From: a virus
Reading direction: 5' to 3' (one strand)
Virus record (IMG/VR): IMGVR_UViG_3300032093_001037
Location: 1 to 20,519 of that record
DNA length: 20,519 bases
Part shown: positions 12,329 to 20,519 of the stretch, in pieces
Layout: every line of letters begins with the position of its first letter
Position numbering within the stretch: the first letter of the stretch is position 1
The notes under the pieces: model-generated
Told to the model about the DNA's origin: nothing
Databases searched by the model: none
The model's input: the letters and a program-made list of their open reading frames with translations, nothing else
Position numbers and translations under genes: made by a program

Positions 12329-12361
12329 AAAGGAGGGGTACTTCGGTACCCTTCCTTTTTT
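12329..12361 (+). terminator. Strong intrinsic terminator after the capsid genes
   Basis: A 13-bp stem (12329-12341 with 12346-12358, one G-T pair) is capped by a TTCG tetraloop and followed by TTT. It is the strongest hairpin in the late region and would cap the abundant capsid transcript. Confidence 0.9.
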
Positions 12362-12396
12362 ACTTTAAAAATCTTAACTTCGAAACTTAATAATAT

Positions 12397-13260
12397 ATGA
12401 TACGTAAACTCATTATTTCTGCAAAAGCCCCTAAAGGCACTCTTACCCTTCTGGGGAACTATTACGATAAAAAAAGTCGTAAAAATTTACACCTCGTTGA
12501 AAATGGCAAACGAGTAATTACTGAAATGGAATACGATGACTACACCAAGCAGTTTGATATTCTATTGACTGATGCCGCAACCTACACTTTGGAGTATGAT
12601 GATGCAAACAAAAACGAAAGTGCTGTTGTAGACTTCTACTTAAACCACCCTTTGTGCAGCAACGTAAACCACACCAACCCCAATTTGGTTAGCCCTTTGT
12701 TTACTGTTGTAATGCAACACATGATTGTAGAAAACGAGATTTCGTCTATGAATGAAAACTTGGATACTGCAATCAAATGCTTATCTCTTTCGTTTGATGA
12801 AAAACACGATCTTGCATTTGCTCTTGGAATTGATGCTCGTGGCTTAACTCACAAAGAATTGGTTAGTCGTTTGGTAGGTCCAAACCTAACCGGAGATGCA
12901 ATCAAGCAAAAACATGTATTCGATCATTACTACGATTCACTTGAAACCGATCGTAAAGTAAAAGTATATGTTACTAAAGCAATTACCACTGGAATCATCC
13001 AACAAGAAAACGGTTACTACCGAGTTGGTGGCAGAACTTTAGGTTCTCAAGAACGTGATGTAATTGACATGTGTAACAGCGACAAGGATTTCTTCTACGG
13101 CTTTATTGTACCAGAGGTAGATAAAGTTGTAAATGTTCCGAACGAAAAATTAAATGACTTGGCTGAAACTGATATCACAAATGTAGTGACAGAAAAGTTA
13201 GAAGGTGTTCGTAAGATCAGAGCAAAGAAGAATGCTATCATTGATAAATTAATTGTGTAA
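12397..13260 (+). CDS. Unknown protein in the virion module (287 aa)
   Basis: Starts at ATG 12397 (MIRKLIISAKAPKGTLTLLG), 36 bases after a terminator, and is closed by another terminator, so it is transcribed alone. Residues 1-100 are beta-rich (TLTLLGNYYDKKSR, VITEMEYDDYTKQFDILLTDAATYTLEYDD), resembling a small domain of the kind found in virion proteins. From 100 on it is helical with many charged residues (TAIKCLSLSFDEKHDLAFALGIDARGLTHKELVSRLVG). It ends in a long basic helix (TNVVTEKLEGVRKIRAKKNAIIDKLIV). The ALGIDARGLTHKELVSRLVG stretch has the look of a SAP-like or short helix-extension motif, but I do not assign one. Function not known. Confidence 0.7.
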   Translation: MIRKLIISAKAPKGTLTLLGNYYDKKSRKNLHLVENGKRVITEMEYDDYTKQFDILLTDAATYTLEYDDANKNESAVVDFYLNHPLCSNVNHTNPNLVSPLFTVVMQHMIVENEISSMNENLDTAIKCLSLSFDEKHDLAFALGIDARGLTHKELVSRLVGPNLTGDAIKQKHVFDHYYDSLETDRKVKVYVTKAITTGIIQQENGYYRVGGRTLGSQERDVIDMCNSDKDFFYGFIVPEVDKVVNVPNEKLNDLAETDITNVVTEKLEGVRKIRAKKNAIIDKLIV

Positions 13261-13281
13261 GTTTTAGTTTAATGTTTAGTG

Positions 13282-13302
13282 CCCCCCGCAAGGGGGGTTT
13301 TT
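13282..13302 (+). terminator. Intrinsic terminator abutting the NinG start
   Basis: C6 (13282-13287), loop GCAA and G6 (13292-13297) are followed by TTTTT. The next ATG lies 6 bases after the T-run, so the downstream gene begins almost inside the terminator. Confidence 0.9.
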
Positions 13303-13307
13303 GTTTT

Positions 13308-13910
13308 ATGCCAATTAGAAAAGTTGTAAAAAAAGAACCTGTAAAAGGAAAAGTAGAGAAACCTCTAAAGGAGGAAATCTGCTCAGAATGTGGAAAAAAA
13401 CGTCCGTATTCGAACAAAACCAAGAAATTATGTGCAGTTTGTGTGAAAAAATCACAAATAGCGAAGGTTAAAGAAAAGAAGGCAAAGGTCCGTCAAAAGA
13501 AAGCCATCTCTACAAGCGTACTGATTAAAAAACTAGACGCTTTGTATTCTGTGTATATAAGATTAAAAGCAATCGAAAAGGATGGTTATGTAAAATGCTT
13601 TACTTGTGATCGAGTAGAATACTGGCGTAAAATCCAGAATGGTCACTTTCAGTCAAGAAGATTTTTATCTACTCGTTTTTACGATTTTAATTGCGCCCCT
13701 CAATGCTATGCTTGTAATGTTGGGCTGAGCGGAATGCAGTATGAGTATGGCATCAGACTTGATAAAAAATATGGCGAGGGCACGGCACAACATGTTGTCG
13801 AATTATCGAAGGAGTTTTGCAAATTTAATTCCGATGAACTGCTGAAAATGATAGACGAAACTGAGCAAAAAATACAATTCTTAAGGAAGTTGAAAGACAT
13901 ATGGGATTAA
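13308..13910 (+). CDS. NinG/Rap-type recombination endonuclease (200 aa)
   Basis: NinG (Rap) of lambda-like phages cuts branched DNA such as Holliday junctions and D-loops. ATG 13308 is used; the upstream ATG at 13272 would put coding sequence through the terminator. An N-terminal Zn-ribbon-like pair is present (C25-SEC28 and C42-AVC45), followed by a very basic linker (KVKEKKAKVRQKKA, 53-66). The NinG core follows: C97-FTC100, N111-GHF-SR, then TRFYDFNCAPQCYACN (122-137), and GMQYEYGIRLDKKYG (142-156), matching 'AGHF ... R-D ... QC-CN ... N-EYR--L---YG'. It sits among virion genes, not with recombination genes, hinting at a role in resolving DNA before packaging, or at a recent insertion. 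No promoter is visible before it, so it may rely on readthrough of the terminator. Confidence 0.88.
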   Translation: MPIRKVVKKEPVKGKVEKPLKEEICSECGKKRPYSNKTKKLCAVCVKKSQIAKVKEKKAKVRQKKAISTSVLIKKLDALYSVYIRLKAIEKDGYVKCFTCDRVEYWRKIQNGHFQSRRFLSTRFYDFNCAPQCYACNVGLSGMQYEYGIRLDKKYGEGTAQHVVELSKEFCKFNSDELLKMIDETEQKIQFLRKLKDIWD

Positions 13911-13921
13911 ATTAATTTTTG

Positions 13922-13929
13922 TATATTTG
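13922..13929 (+). promoter_or_regulatory. -7 box TATATTTG before the neck genes
   Basis: TATATTTG ends 5 bases before ATG 13935, again predicting an mRNA that starts at or near the start codon. No -33 TTG at normal spacing. Confidence 0.55.
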
Positions 13930-13934
13930 TGTAA

Positions 13935-14756
13935 ATGACTGGTGCTCAATTCTACGATTTACTTCAGCAAAAAATTGACAAGGCTTACAGTGCTTACATT
14001 GACACAACGAAAGCCAATCGATTAATTGAAGAAACAATCTTAAGGTTGTGTGAAAAACTGTACACTACGTTAGACACACAGAAAGAATATGACGAGTTGT
14101 GGAGTTTATTGGTAAAAGATGAAGTACGTCCTGTTACAAATCAATACTTTGATTTATCTGGCTTGTCTAGAACTTATATGCACTTGTTTCGTTTGGGATT
14201 TACTTTTGATACTTTACTTGGTAACTTAAGTCGTACTTCAACAGGGGCAGGTCCTTACACAACAGTATTTACTTCCACTGGTCATAGTGCAAGAAAAGGC
14301 GATACTATTAAGGTTGGCGCAAATACTGGAACTGTAGTTTCATACACAAAAACCAAATTTACGGTAACTTCTGCTGCTAGTTTAGCATCTGGGGCGGTAT
14401 ATTTGGTTCGCTTCTTTGAAGGCAGCGAGTGGTTTTCAGATCGTAAATCAGATTCATACCACGCCCCCACAATTTTTAGCCCGAAATATCAGTTTCAAAA
14501 CCGACTCAGCGGCGTAACTAACGTAAAATCGTTGTATATTTACCCTCAGTGTTCTAGTTTGACAATTGATTATATGGCACTTCCTACTCTAGCAACAGGT
14601 CACATTTTTTTGTCAACAGATTCGACTGCGATTACTGCATACACAGAAAAGTTTTTATACCGATTGGCAGATGAATGTGTATTTACCTATGCTGAACAAG
14701 TTCGCGATGCTGAACTTCGTCAGAATTCTGCTCAAAGTATAATGATTAATCCATGA
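13935..14756 (+). CDS. Probable head-tail connector protein (273 aa)
   Basis: First gene of a compact cluster leading to the large tail protein. The N-terminus is helical (MTGAQFYDLLQQKIDKAYSAYIDTTKANRLIEETILRL), as in head-completion adaptors. An inserted beta domain at about 95-160 (GPYTTVFTSTGHSARKGDTIKVGANTGTVVSYTKTKFTVTS) looks like a small barrel inserted in a helical scaffold. The C-terminus returns to helices (EKFLYRLADECVFTYAEQVRDAELRQNSAQS). The helix-barrel-helix plan is common to adaptor or ring proteins beneath the portal. It overlaps the next gene by 4 bases (ATGA). A virion role is likely; the exact position is not resolved. Confidence 0.6.
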   Translation: MTGAQFYDLLQQKIDKAYSAYIDTTKANRLIEETILRLCEKLYTTLDTQKEYDELWSLLVKDEVRPVTNQYFDLSGLSRTYMHLFRLGFTFDTLLGNLSRTSTGAGPYTTVFTSTGHSARKGDTIKVGANTGTVVSYTKTKFTVTSAASLASGAVYLVRFFEGSEWFSDRKSDSYHAPTIFSPKYQFQNRLSGVTNVKSLYIYPQCSSLTIDYMALPTLATGHIFLSTDSTAITAYTEKFLYRLADECVFTYAEQVRDAELRQNSAQSIMINP

Positions 14757-15403
14757 GTACACTTGCTCAGATTGTAGATAGAATTAAATCGAACTTAACC
14801 GGGGGTATCACAACAGACGAAACTCGTTTTGAAGATGCCTTGATTGAGTCTAAGATTCATAACCACCGCGCTGCTTATTTGTCGGCAATCTCTCGCCAAC
14901 CAACCAGAGACAGAATTAATGACGCATTTCTCCAAGTCTACCATGTTGATTTATTGGAATACGATGTAGAATGTGACGTAGTAAAATTCGCTTGCCCGAC
15001 GGTAATTCAGTTAGATGAAAGGCATGATGGATTTTTTTACGTAGGACATATTAATGGGTTGAAACCATTTATTCGGTTGCGTACAAACTACCAGGCATTG
15101 AGCATGCACTCTTTGTTTAAGAAAGAGAAAGAGATTGTTTGGGATTACCGCGCGGATTATGATGGGCAATGGTATATCAATGTTTACAGAAATCCAAAGT
15201 TGACCAAGTTATTGGTTATGGCTGTCTTTAATGACCCAACTGTTGTTCCGAACTATCGTAAAGACGTAGATCAATACCCTTTGGATGGAGTAGCGGAGCA
15301 TGAGGTTGTTGATGCGGTAAGTAAAGATTTACTTGGTAAAAATATTGGGATTCCAGATATGGTATCTGATTCCGCAGAAGTTAACGCCCCTACTAGGAAA
15401 TGA
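14753..15403 (+). CDS. Ring/tail-tube-like connector protein (216 aa)
   Basis: Coupled to both neighbours by 4-base ATGA overlaps. Residues 1-60 are helical (MSTLAQIVDRIKSNLTGG, FEDALIESKIHNHRAAYLSAI), then a beta-rich body follows (VYHVDLLEYDVECDVVKFACPTVIQL, GFFYVGHINGLKPFIRLRT, GQWYINVYRNPKLTKLLVMAVFNDPTVV), and a helical end. This plan fits the ring proteins that stack below the portal in short-tailed phages of the crAss-like type. Identification rests on layout and neighbours only. Confidence 0.6.
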   Translation: MSTLAQIVDRIKSNLTGGITTDETRFEDALIESKIHNHRAAYLSAISRQPTRDRINDAFLQVYHVDLLEYDVECDVVKFACPTVIQLDERHDGFFYVGHINGLKPFIRLRTNYQALSMHSLFKKEKEIVWDYRADYDGQWYINVYRNPKLTKLLVMAVFNDPTVVPNYRKDVDQYPLDGVAEHEVVDAVSKDLLGKNIGIPDMVSDSAEVNAPTRK

Positions 15404-15891
15404 AAATTGAAGATGTGATAGCCGCTGCTTGCGAGGAACTTCAAATAAGTTACTCTGAAAATGCCTTATGGTTTAAGGTATTGATCAACCAAGTGATGAG
15501 AACTTTTCGTTCATCTCATGCTACGCACGTGTACGGTGTTATACTCACGGCTGAAGATTCTCGTCTTAAATTACCAGATGGCTACAATAGTCTAGTAAGC
15601 GTTCACTTGTGTCACGGAGGATTGTACTGCGAAGGGTATGATTTCGAAATTCAGAATGATTGTATCATTTTCAAATCTCACTTGGGAGTTGTAGATGGTT
15701 ACAAGTTTAATGTACAATATCGTGGCTTTCCTATTGACGAACATGGTGATTTGATTTTAAAGCCAGAATGGGAAAGAATGTTTGTGGCCTACATTGGATG
15801 GAAGTATTCACGTAGGCATTTTGAAAGGTACGCTCCTGTAATGGATAATTTCAAAAGAGAATATCAGTTACAGAGAGTTGCTAACGTATAA
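15400..15891 (+). CDS. Ring/tail-tube-like protein (163 aa)
   Basis: An N-terminal helix pair (MKIEDVIAAACEELQISYSENALWFKVLINQVMRTF) is followed by strands around LTAEDSRLKLPDGYNSLVSVHLCHG and by VQYRGFPIDEHGDLILKPEWERMFVAYIGWKYSRRHF. The 'LPDGY-SLVSV ... V-YRG-P-DE-G ... P' pattern is typical of neck or ring proteins of crAss-like and Cellulophaga podoviruses, as I recall it. With the previous two genes it would build the connector between portal and tail. It ends 3 bases before the large tail gene. Confidence 0.62.
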   Translation: MKIEDVIAAACEELQISYSENALWFKVLINQVMRTFRSSHATHVYGVILTAEDSRLKLPDGYNSLVSVHLCHGGLYCEGYDFEIQNDCIIFKSHLGVVDGYKFNVQYRGFPIDEHGDLILKPEWERMFVAYIGWKYSRRHFERYAPVMDNFKREYQLQRVANV

Positions 15892-15894
15892 GAC

Positions 15895-18800
15895 ATGTCA
15901 CAACTGGTAAAGTTAATTCAGTCGGGAGTAATGGATTCTGATGCCGATCTTCAACTGATTGGGCAAGGAAATTATGTGGAAGGCGTAAACATTCGCCACA
16001 GGGATTTAACAGGAGCCAATGTTGGAGGCATAAGTCCAGTAAAAGGAAACAGTTTTATGTCTCCGTGGGATGGAAATACCATTCCTATTCCTACTGATTT
16101 GACCAAAACCATTCAAGACAATGCCGCTTCCGTGGCGATATTTCGAATTTACATTACTGTATCGACGGATCCGAATGCTCTTTTTAATGGTAATATTTAC
16201 GTACAAAACTTAAGTAGTGTTTACACAATTTCTTTGAGTGGTTCGGCAAACGTGAGTTTGACAACCTGGAGAAACTCATTGGCATCTGCGCTTCAAGTAT
16301 CAATTACTGGGGTAACCAACCCATTTATTATAGGATCAGTTACAACAATTACAAGTACCTACGGCTATTTTGAATTGCGTAAGAACCCAGCGGCAACCCC
16401 ATCTCCTGCGTTAGTAGACGATGATTTTTTGTTGTTTGAGGATGGCAATTTAGCCGAAATCGTTCAAAAGTCCGAATTCGTTGATGGAGTAGGTTCTTTT
16501 AAAGTGATTGGAATGGAGAGCGTGGGCAATGATACGTTTATTTGGTCATGCACGCCCGAAATAACAACTGGCACTCCTTCTCGTACTGTGAGTGAAGTAG
16601 GAGTATTGGTATCCAACCCAACGAATGGAACAACGCAATACACGACGTTGATTCAATCTAAACTTTTAGGCTTTAGTCAAAATTATCAGATTCAAGCCCA
16701 AGTTGAAAAAAGAACCAATGAAGTAATTCTTTACTGGACTGACGATTATAACAAACCGCGCACATTAACAGTTCCGTATCCTTACGTGACCAATGGTGTA
16801 CTTATATCAAATGGCGGTAGTATCGACTTTGCCAAAGTAGATCAGCAGTTATCTTATTTTGTAGCCAACCCGAATGCTACAATTTCTGTAACTGGTATTA
16901 CAGAAGGAGGAGGTTCATTGACGTGTGGAAACAAAAGATACACTGGGCGTTTCCTAACTGATGATTTGGTTGGTACTGATTACTTGTACCCCACCAACCC
17001 AATTAATATTTATTCCGCGAAGAAAAGTATTCCTAGTAAAATTCTAGGGGATATCCCGGGGACTCAGACCAATAAAAGTGTTACTGTAAAAATCGACAAC
17101 ATCCCGGTAAATGAATATGCTTACTTTGAATTGGTAGCCATTGAGTATGAAGGAGAAACATTTAGTCTAAAAACAGTACAGCGAGTAGCAGTAGGTTCGA
17201 ATTCGACGATTGAAATTACTCATAGTAACAATGGGCAAGAAAACCTTCCTTTGGCCCCGTCTGAGTTGTTAGCAATTACTGCAAAGTTCACGCAAGTAAA
17301 AACCTTAAAGATACATTCAAACCGAATGTTCATGTCGAATGTAGTTGAGCAAACAGACATCGATTTGACTGCGTGGGCTCAGACTATCAAACATTCTATT
17401 GAACAAAAAACAATGGACTCTATATTCCGCAACAACAGAAGCGGGACTACAGATATGACGAAAGCCTATCCGTTGTTTAAATATGGAGAATACCTAGACC
17501 CATTCAACACCTATGCGAATACCTCTTACATGATCAACGATACATATCGTTTTGGTATTCAAGTTCAATGGAAAGAAACAGGTAAGTGGAGTGCCCCATA
17601 CTGGGTGGACGACATTCGTTTTGATACCTTGGCTTACAATGTAACTGATCCTGTGGCTACTCCTGGGTCTTGGAGAAGAACCGCCAATAACATCACCACA
17701 ACTAATTTGGGAGATATTGATAGTAAATTGGTTTACATTTACTACCCTAAGTTTCACAACATCAATTTGAATTATGTTGTTAATGGTGAATATTTGTACA
17801 AACAAATCAAAGCGTTTAGGTTTGTTCGTAGCAAACGTATTCCCGAAGTTTTGGCTACAGGAATTGCCGTTGCCGCAACGAGAGATGCATCAAGTGCCAC
17901 AACAGTAATTCCATTCCATAAAGATTTGGCTGCTGGGTATGCTGTGTTCAATAGTTACCCAAACAATTTTTGTCGAAGATACAGAACAGGAGCACCTGTA
18001 GAAAACATACAGGTAGGTAATTTGGATAAATCTGAATTTGCATATTTTCATTCGCCCGATTTATACTTCAACAATTTTAATTACACGTTTCTTGCTGGGG
18101 ATAAATTGAAGGTATTAAATGTACCATTTTCCTATGATGAATCTTTGTTGCAAGGCCAAGCGGTTGGGGATTTCGAATCAGTATATGAAGATTTTACTGG
18201 CTATTTTTCTTCGTCATTAATAAACTATACTGACTTTACTGTTTCGTACGGTCAGACATTGGATACAGGTGAATTAGTAACGAGTTTTAATGCTAGTGGC
18301 ACCGACGTAAAAAATGGAATTAACATACCTAGTTCAGGTACGGTAAATGCTTTTTATAGCAACATGCGTTCTTGTGTGGCATTTCAGTTGTCAGCAAAAC
18401 TCTCTACTATTGCAGCGGCGTATCAGCCATTTAGCAAAGAAGGTTTGGTATACGCTCAAATCTTCAGAGATAAAAAAGCCAACTTAAAATACCCAATCAA
18501 TAAAAACGAAAGTAACTACGAGTCAACAGGTCATATGACAGTTTTGACAGGTGTAGAAAGAGGGATATTGAATTCTATTTCTGTGTTCGGCGGCGATGTG
18601 TTCAACCAAAAGACTCATATGCAAGTCAGAATGAGTACTTCCAACCCAGAACCAAAGAACGGGTTTGGATTGGGTTACTCTTTCTACTCTCAGAATGTTT
18701 GTAATAGTCAGATGTTCTACGCAATCCCTCACAATTTAGAGGATGCTGGACCGGGGTATATTTTTCCTCAGTATCTTGACAAACAAACCACAGGGTTTGG

Positions 18801-20328
18801 TGTTACTTATGGACAAATGCGATATGCATTCTTGGGAGCAGGTTCTTATGAACGTGTATACCAAGGTAGTATCGGGGCAGGATTACTTTATTGGCTTGAG
18901 TTATGGCCCGAAGTAAGTAACCAAAATAACTACGATTCTCAATACAGTTATATTGATAACACCATTGTAGAATCTGGGTTTGACCCAGACGTTGCGTACA
19001 ATGGGGATAAGCCAGCGACTATAATTTGGTCTCAGACTAAAACTGTCAATTCGCGAAAAGACAACTACCGGGTATTTAAACCAATCGATACAGTTGACTT
19101 GAACTTGAATGAAGGTGAAATTATCAACCACGAAATTCTAAATGGTAATTTGTATACTTGGCAACCATATTCTGTAAGGCGGCAGTCAGTAAATGAGCCT
19201 ACCGCTTTACAAGGGGCTAGTAGTTCAAGTGTAATTGTGGGTAGTGGTGGAGTGATGTCGTACCCTGGTTTGCAGTTGTCTAGTTTAGGGGCAACAAAAA
19301 AGTGGGCTATGGTAAAAGGATCTACGATGAGCGGTGGCGATAGCATGTATTGGTACAATGACCAACTCAGAAAAATCATTCGTTTCGGAGAAAATGGTAT
19401 CCAAGTAATTTCGGATCGTGGCGTAGCATCATTCTTAAACACATCTGCTAATTGGGTCGGAGATAAAGAACAACCAATCACAGGGTATGGTGTAAACGCA
19501 GGCTGGAATGACCGATTTGCTGAAGTGTTATTTACATTTAAATCGGTGACTCCGACAATCGTGCAATACGCAATTTACGATAGTACCCCGGCTTTAATTA
19601 ACTATTCGGTTGGAAATTTAGTTGTCAATAATGATTTGGGGGGTGTGTCGTCTGTTTTAAGTAGCACTCCTGCCCCTCGACATATCTCAGGCATGAGTTA
19701 TGTATATCGTTGCAAATTAGCCCACGTAGCGAGTGCTACGCGAGTTCCTGGCACAGGAATATCGTGGACTACTTATTGGGATCAGTTAACTCCAGAAACA
19801 AACCCAAGTTACTATACAATGTTTACTTTGGTTTATGATGAAATCAAAAATGGTTTTATTTCTTTCTTGAGCATGTATCCAAATATTTATGCTGTTCGCA
19901 CCAATACTTTCTACACCACAATTCCAAATGCGCAGAATAAGTTATATGTTCAAAATCCAGGTAATTACAATACTTTTTATGGCACTGCATACGCTGGTAG
20001 TATTACTGGGGTTATTAATATTGATCCGAACATGTCAAAGACTTATGAGGCATTGCAGGTCGTTTCTCATACCACGCCAAAAAGATTAGATTTTACAACC
20101 CGAGACCACGTTTCGTTTTTGGTGGACTCAGAATTTGAAGAAAGAGAAGACTACTATTACGCTCCAGTAAAGAATGATTCAACAATCTCTGGGGTAAATA
20201 GTTCAGATACTAGTAGACTATGGGGCAGATATCTCAAAATTAAGTTTACATTTGAGGGAAATGTATTTCAGAAACTCATTGATTATGTGGTGAAGTTCCG
20301 CCCAAATCATAGGTTGTATAATAAGTAA
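15895..20328 (+). CDS. Very large tail/neck protein, 'muzzle' or stabilisation-type (1477 aa)
   Basis: The largest gene in the window. The N-terminus (GVMDSDADLQLIGQGNYVEGVNIRHRDLTGANVGGISPVKGN) is the 'D-D ... I-GNY-EG-N-R ... G-NVGGI-P-KGN' start found on large tail-nozzle or stabilisation proteins of short-tailed phages; these seal the portal channel and form the tail muzzle. The rest is almost wholly beta, rich in Asn, Tyr, Ser and Thr with no coiled coil and few Cys, suiting a propeller-like or barrel-like multi-domain virion protein. About residues 1030-1090 and 1100-1130 contain Gly/Ser-rich loops. Position after the ring genes fits the crAss-like order ring, muzzle, cargo. A receptor-binding or tailspike role is possible for the C-terminal part. 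No lysozyme motif seen. Confidence 0.68.
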   Translation: MSQLVKLIQSGVMDSDADLQLIGQGNYVEGVNIRHRDLTGANVGGISPVKGNSFMSPWDGNTIPIPTDLTKTIQDNAASVAIFRIYITVSTDPNALFNGNIYVQNLSSVYTISLSGSANVSLTTWRNSLASALQVSITGVTNPFIIGSVTTITSTYGYFELRKNPAATPSPALVDDDFLLFEDGNLAEIVQKSEFVDGVGSFKVIGMESVGNDTFIWSCTPEITTGTPSRTVSEVGVLVSNPTNGTTQYTTLIQSKLLGFSQNYQIQAQVEKRTNEVILYWTDDYNKPRTLTVPYPYVTNGVLISNGGSIDFAKVDQQLSYFVANPNATISVTGITEGGGSLTCGNKRYTGRFLTDDLVGTDYLYPTNPINIYSAKKSIPSKILGDIPGTQTNKSVTVKIDNIPVNEYAYFELVAIEYEGETFSLKTVQRVAVGSNSTIEITHSNNGQENLPLAPSELLAITAKFTQVKTLKIHSNRMFMSNVVEQTDIDLTAWAQTIKHSIEQKTMDSIFRNNRSGTTDMTKAYPLFKYGEYLDPFNTYANTSYMINDTYRFGIQVQWKETGKWSAPYWVDDIRFDTLAYNVTDPVATPGSWRRTANNITTTNLGDIDSKLVYIYYPKFHNINLNYVVNGEYLYKQIKAFRFVRSKRIPEVLATGIAVAATRDASSATTVIPFHKDLAAGYAVFNSYPNNFCRRYRTGAPVENIQVGNLDKSEFAYFHSPDLYFNNFNYTFLAGDKLKVLNVPFSYDESLLQGQAVGDFESVYEDFTGYFSSSLINYTDFTVSYGQTLDTGELVTSFNASGTDVKNGINIPSSGTVNAFYSNMRSCVAFQLSAKLSTIAAAYQPFSKEGLVYAQIFRDKKANLKYPINKNESNYESTGHMTVLTGVERGILNSISVFGGDVFNQKTHMQVRMSTSNPEPKNGFGLGYSFYSQNVCNSQMFYAIPHNLEDAGPGYIFPQYLDKQTTGFGVTYGQMRYAFLGAGSYERVYQGSIGAGLLYWLELWPEVSNQNNYDSQYSYIDNTIVESGFDPDVAYNGDKPATIIWSQTKTVNSRKDNYRVFKPIDTVDLNLNEGEIINHEILNGNLYTWQPYSVRRQSVNEPTALQGASSSSVIVGSGGVMSYPGLQLSSLGATKKWAMVKGSTMSGGDSMYWYNDQLRKIIRFGENGIQVISDRGVASFLNTSANWVGDKEQPITGYGVNAGWNDRFAEVLFTFKSVTPTIVQYAIYDSTPALINYSVGNLVVNNDLGGVSSVLSSTPAPRHISGMSYVYRCKLAHVASATRVPGTGISWTTYWDQLTPETNPSYYTMFTLVYDEIKNGFISFLSMYPNIYAVRTNTFYTTIPNAQNKLYVQNPGNYNTFYGTAYAGSITGVINIDPNMSKTYEALQVVSHTTPKRLDFTTRDHVSFLVDSEFEEREDYYYAPVKNDSTISGVNSSDTSRLWGRYLKIKFTFEGNVFQKLIDYVVKFRPNHRLYNK

Positions 20329-20344
20329 TTAAAACATAAATTTG
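20314..20344 (+). promoter_or_regulatory. Promoter (TTG-N20-TAAATTTG) before the last gene
   Basis: TTG (20314-20316) lies 20 bases before TAAATTTG (20337-20344), close to the Bacteroidetes consensus. The -7 box ends 5 bases before ATG 20350. The -33 element lies inside the end of the tail gene. Confidence 0.5.
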
Positions 20345-20349
20345 TAAAC

Positions 20350-20519
20350 ATGCCAAACCAAGAATCACCAGATCAAATTGCCGCGCGAATTGCTTCAATG
20401 AGTTTACCGACAGGAGGGGCAAGTGGAGAGACAACGTCGTTAGGTGGTGGCCCAATAGGAATGCTTGGGGGAATTGTTCAGATGGCAGTTGGACTAAACC
20501 AAGCCAAAAAAGCAAAAAA
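20350..20519 (+). CDS. Start of a virion-module protein, cut by the window end
   Basis: At least 56 codons from ATG 20350 (MPNQESPDQIAARIASMSLP). A Gly/Ser-rich stretch (TGGASGETTSLGGGP) leads into GMLGGIVQMAVGLNQAKKAK, a short Gly-rich amphipathic or membrane-interacting helix with a basic end. Such starts occur in internal virion (cargo or ejection) proteins that follow the large tail protein in podoviruses. Too little is present for a firm call. Confidence 0.6.
   Translation, partial: MPNQESPDQIAARIASMSLPTGGASGETTSLGGGPIGMLGGIVQMAVGLNQAKKAK

Noticed and set aside
13272-13307. Upstream start at 13272 for the NinG gene
   Set aside because: It would translate through a perfect intrinsic terminator; the NinG-like sequence begins well after 13308.
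1-20519. CRISPR array or insertion sequence
   Set aside because: No regularly spaced repeats of the right length and no transposase or terminal inverted repeats were seen.

Overview
The window looks like part of a double-stranded DNA phage of a Bacteroidetes host. It carries a head and short-tail module (portal, acidic scaffold-like protein, major capsid protein, neck/ring-like proteins, one very large tail protein) and an oppositely oriented early module (acidic-tailed ssDNA-binding protein, YqaJ-type exonuclease, sigma region 4-like HTH protein). The host assignment rests on TAnnTTTG -7 boxes, A/T-rich starts without Shine-Dalgarno sequences, and protein character. The gene order from portal to the 1477-aa tail protein resembles crAss-like and related Bacteroidetes podoviruses. 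That is inference; no search was run, and no terminase or polymerase lies in the window.

Layout. 1-1402: small minus-strand accessory genes, with a 36-bp inverted repeat at the left edge. 1403-2039: a divergent intergenic stretch packed with short perfect hairpins. 2040-2624: a secreted DNA/RNA non-specific endonuclease on the plus strand. 2636-2746: a repeat cluster between convergent genes. 2749-5658: a tightly packed minus-strand operon, read from its promoter near 5700: SSB, an 88-aa helical protein, YqaJ exonuclease, HTH protein, a 170-aa protein and an 85-aa protein. 5700-6021: a control region with a minus-strand tRNA-like gene of unusual length, flanked by terminators, and divergent promoters. 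6022-6450: an XRE-like regulator. 6481-6802: a candidate structured noncoding RNA with its own promoter and terminator. 6868-20519: plus-strand virion genes, interrupted by a NinG/Rap-type junction endonuclease and two strong terminators.

Working together: SSB and YqaJ exonuclease form a recombination/replication pair, and NinG may resolve branched DNA before packaging. The HTH proteins near the divergent junction are candidates for the early/late switch. Several plus-strand genes (2040, 6868, 9139, 13935, 20350) have a TAnnTTTG box ending only 4-6 nt before the ATG, which suggests leaderless or nearly leaderless late mRNAs. The items most worth following up are the RNA at 6481-6802, the hairpin array at 1563-1905, the aberrant tRNA-like gene, and a block (about 2040-3600) whose plus strand is G-rich whichever strand is coding.
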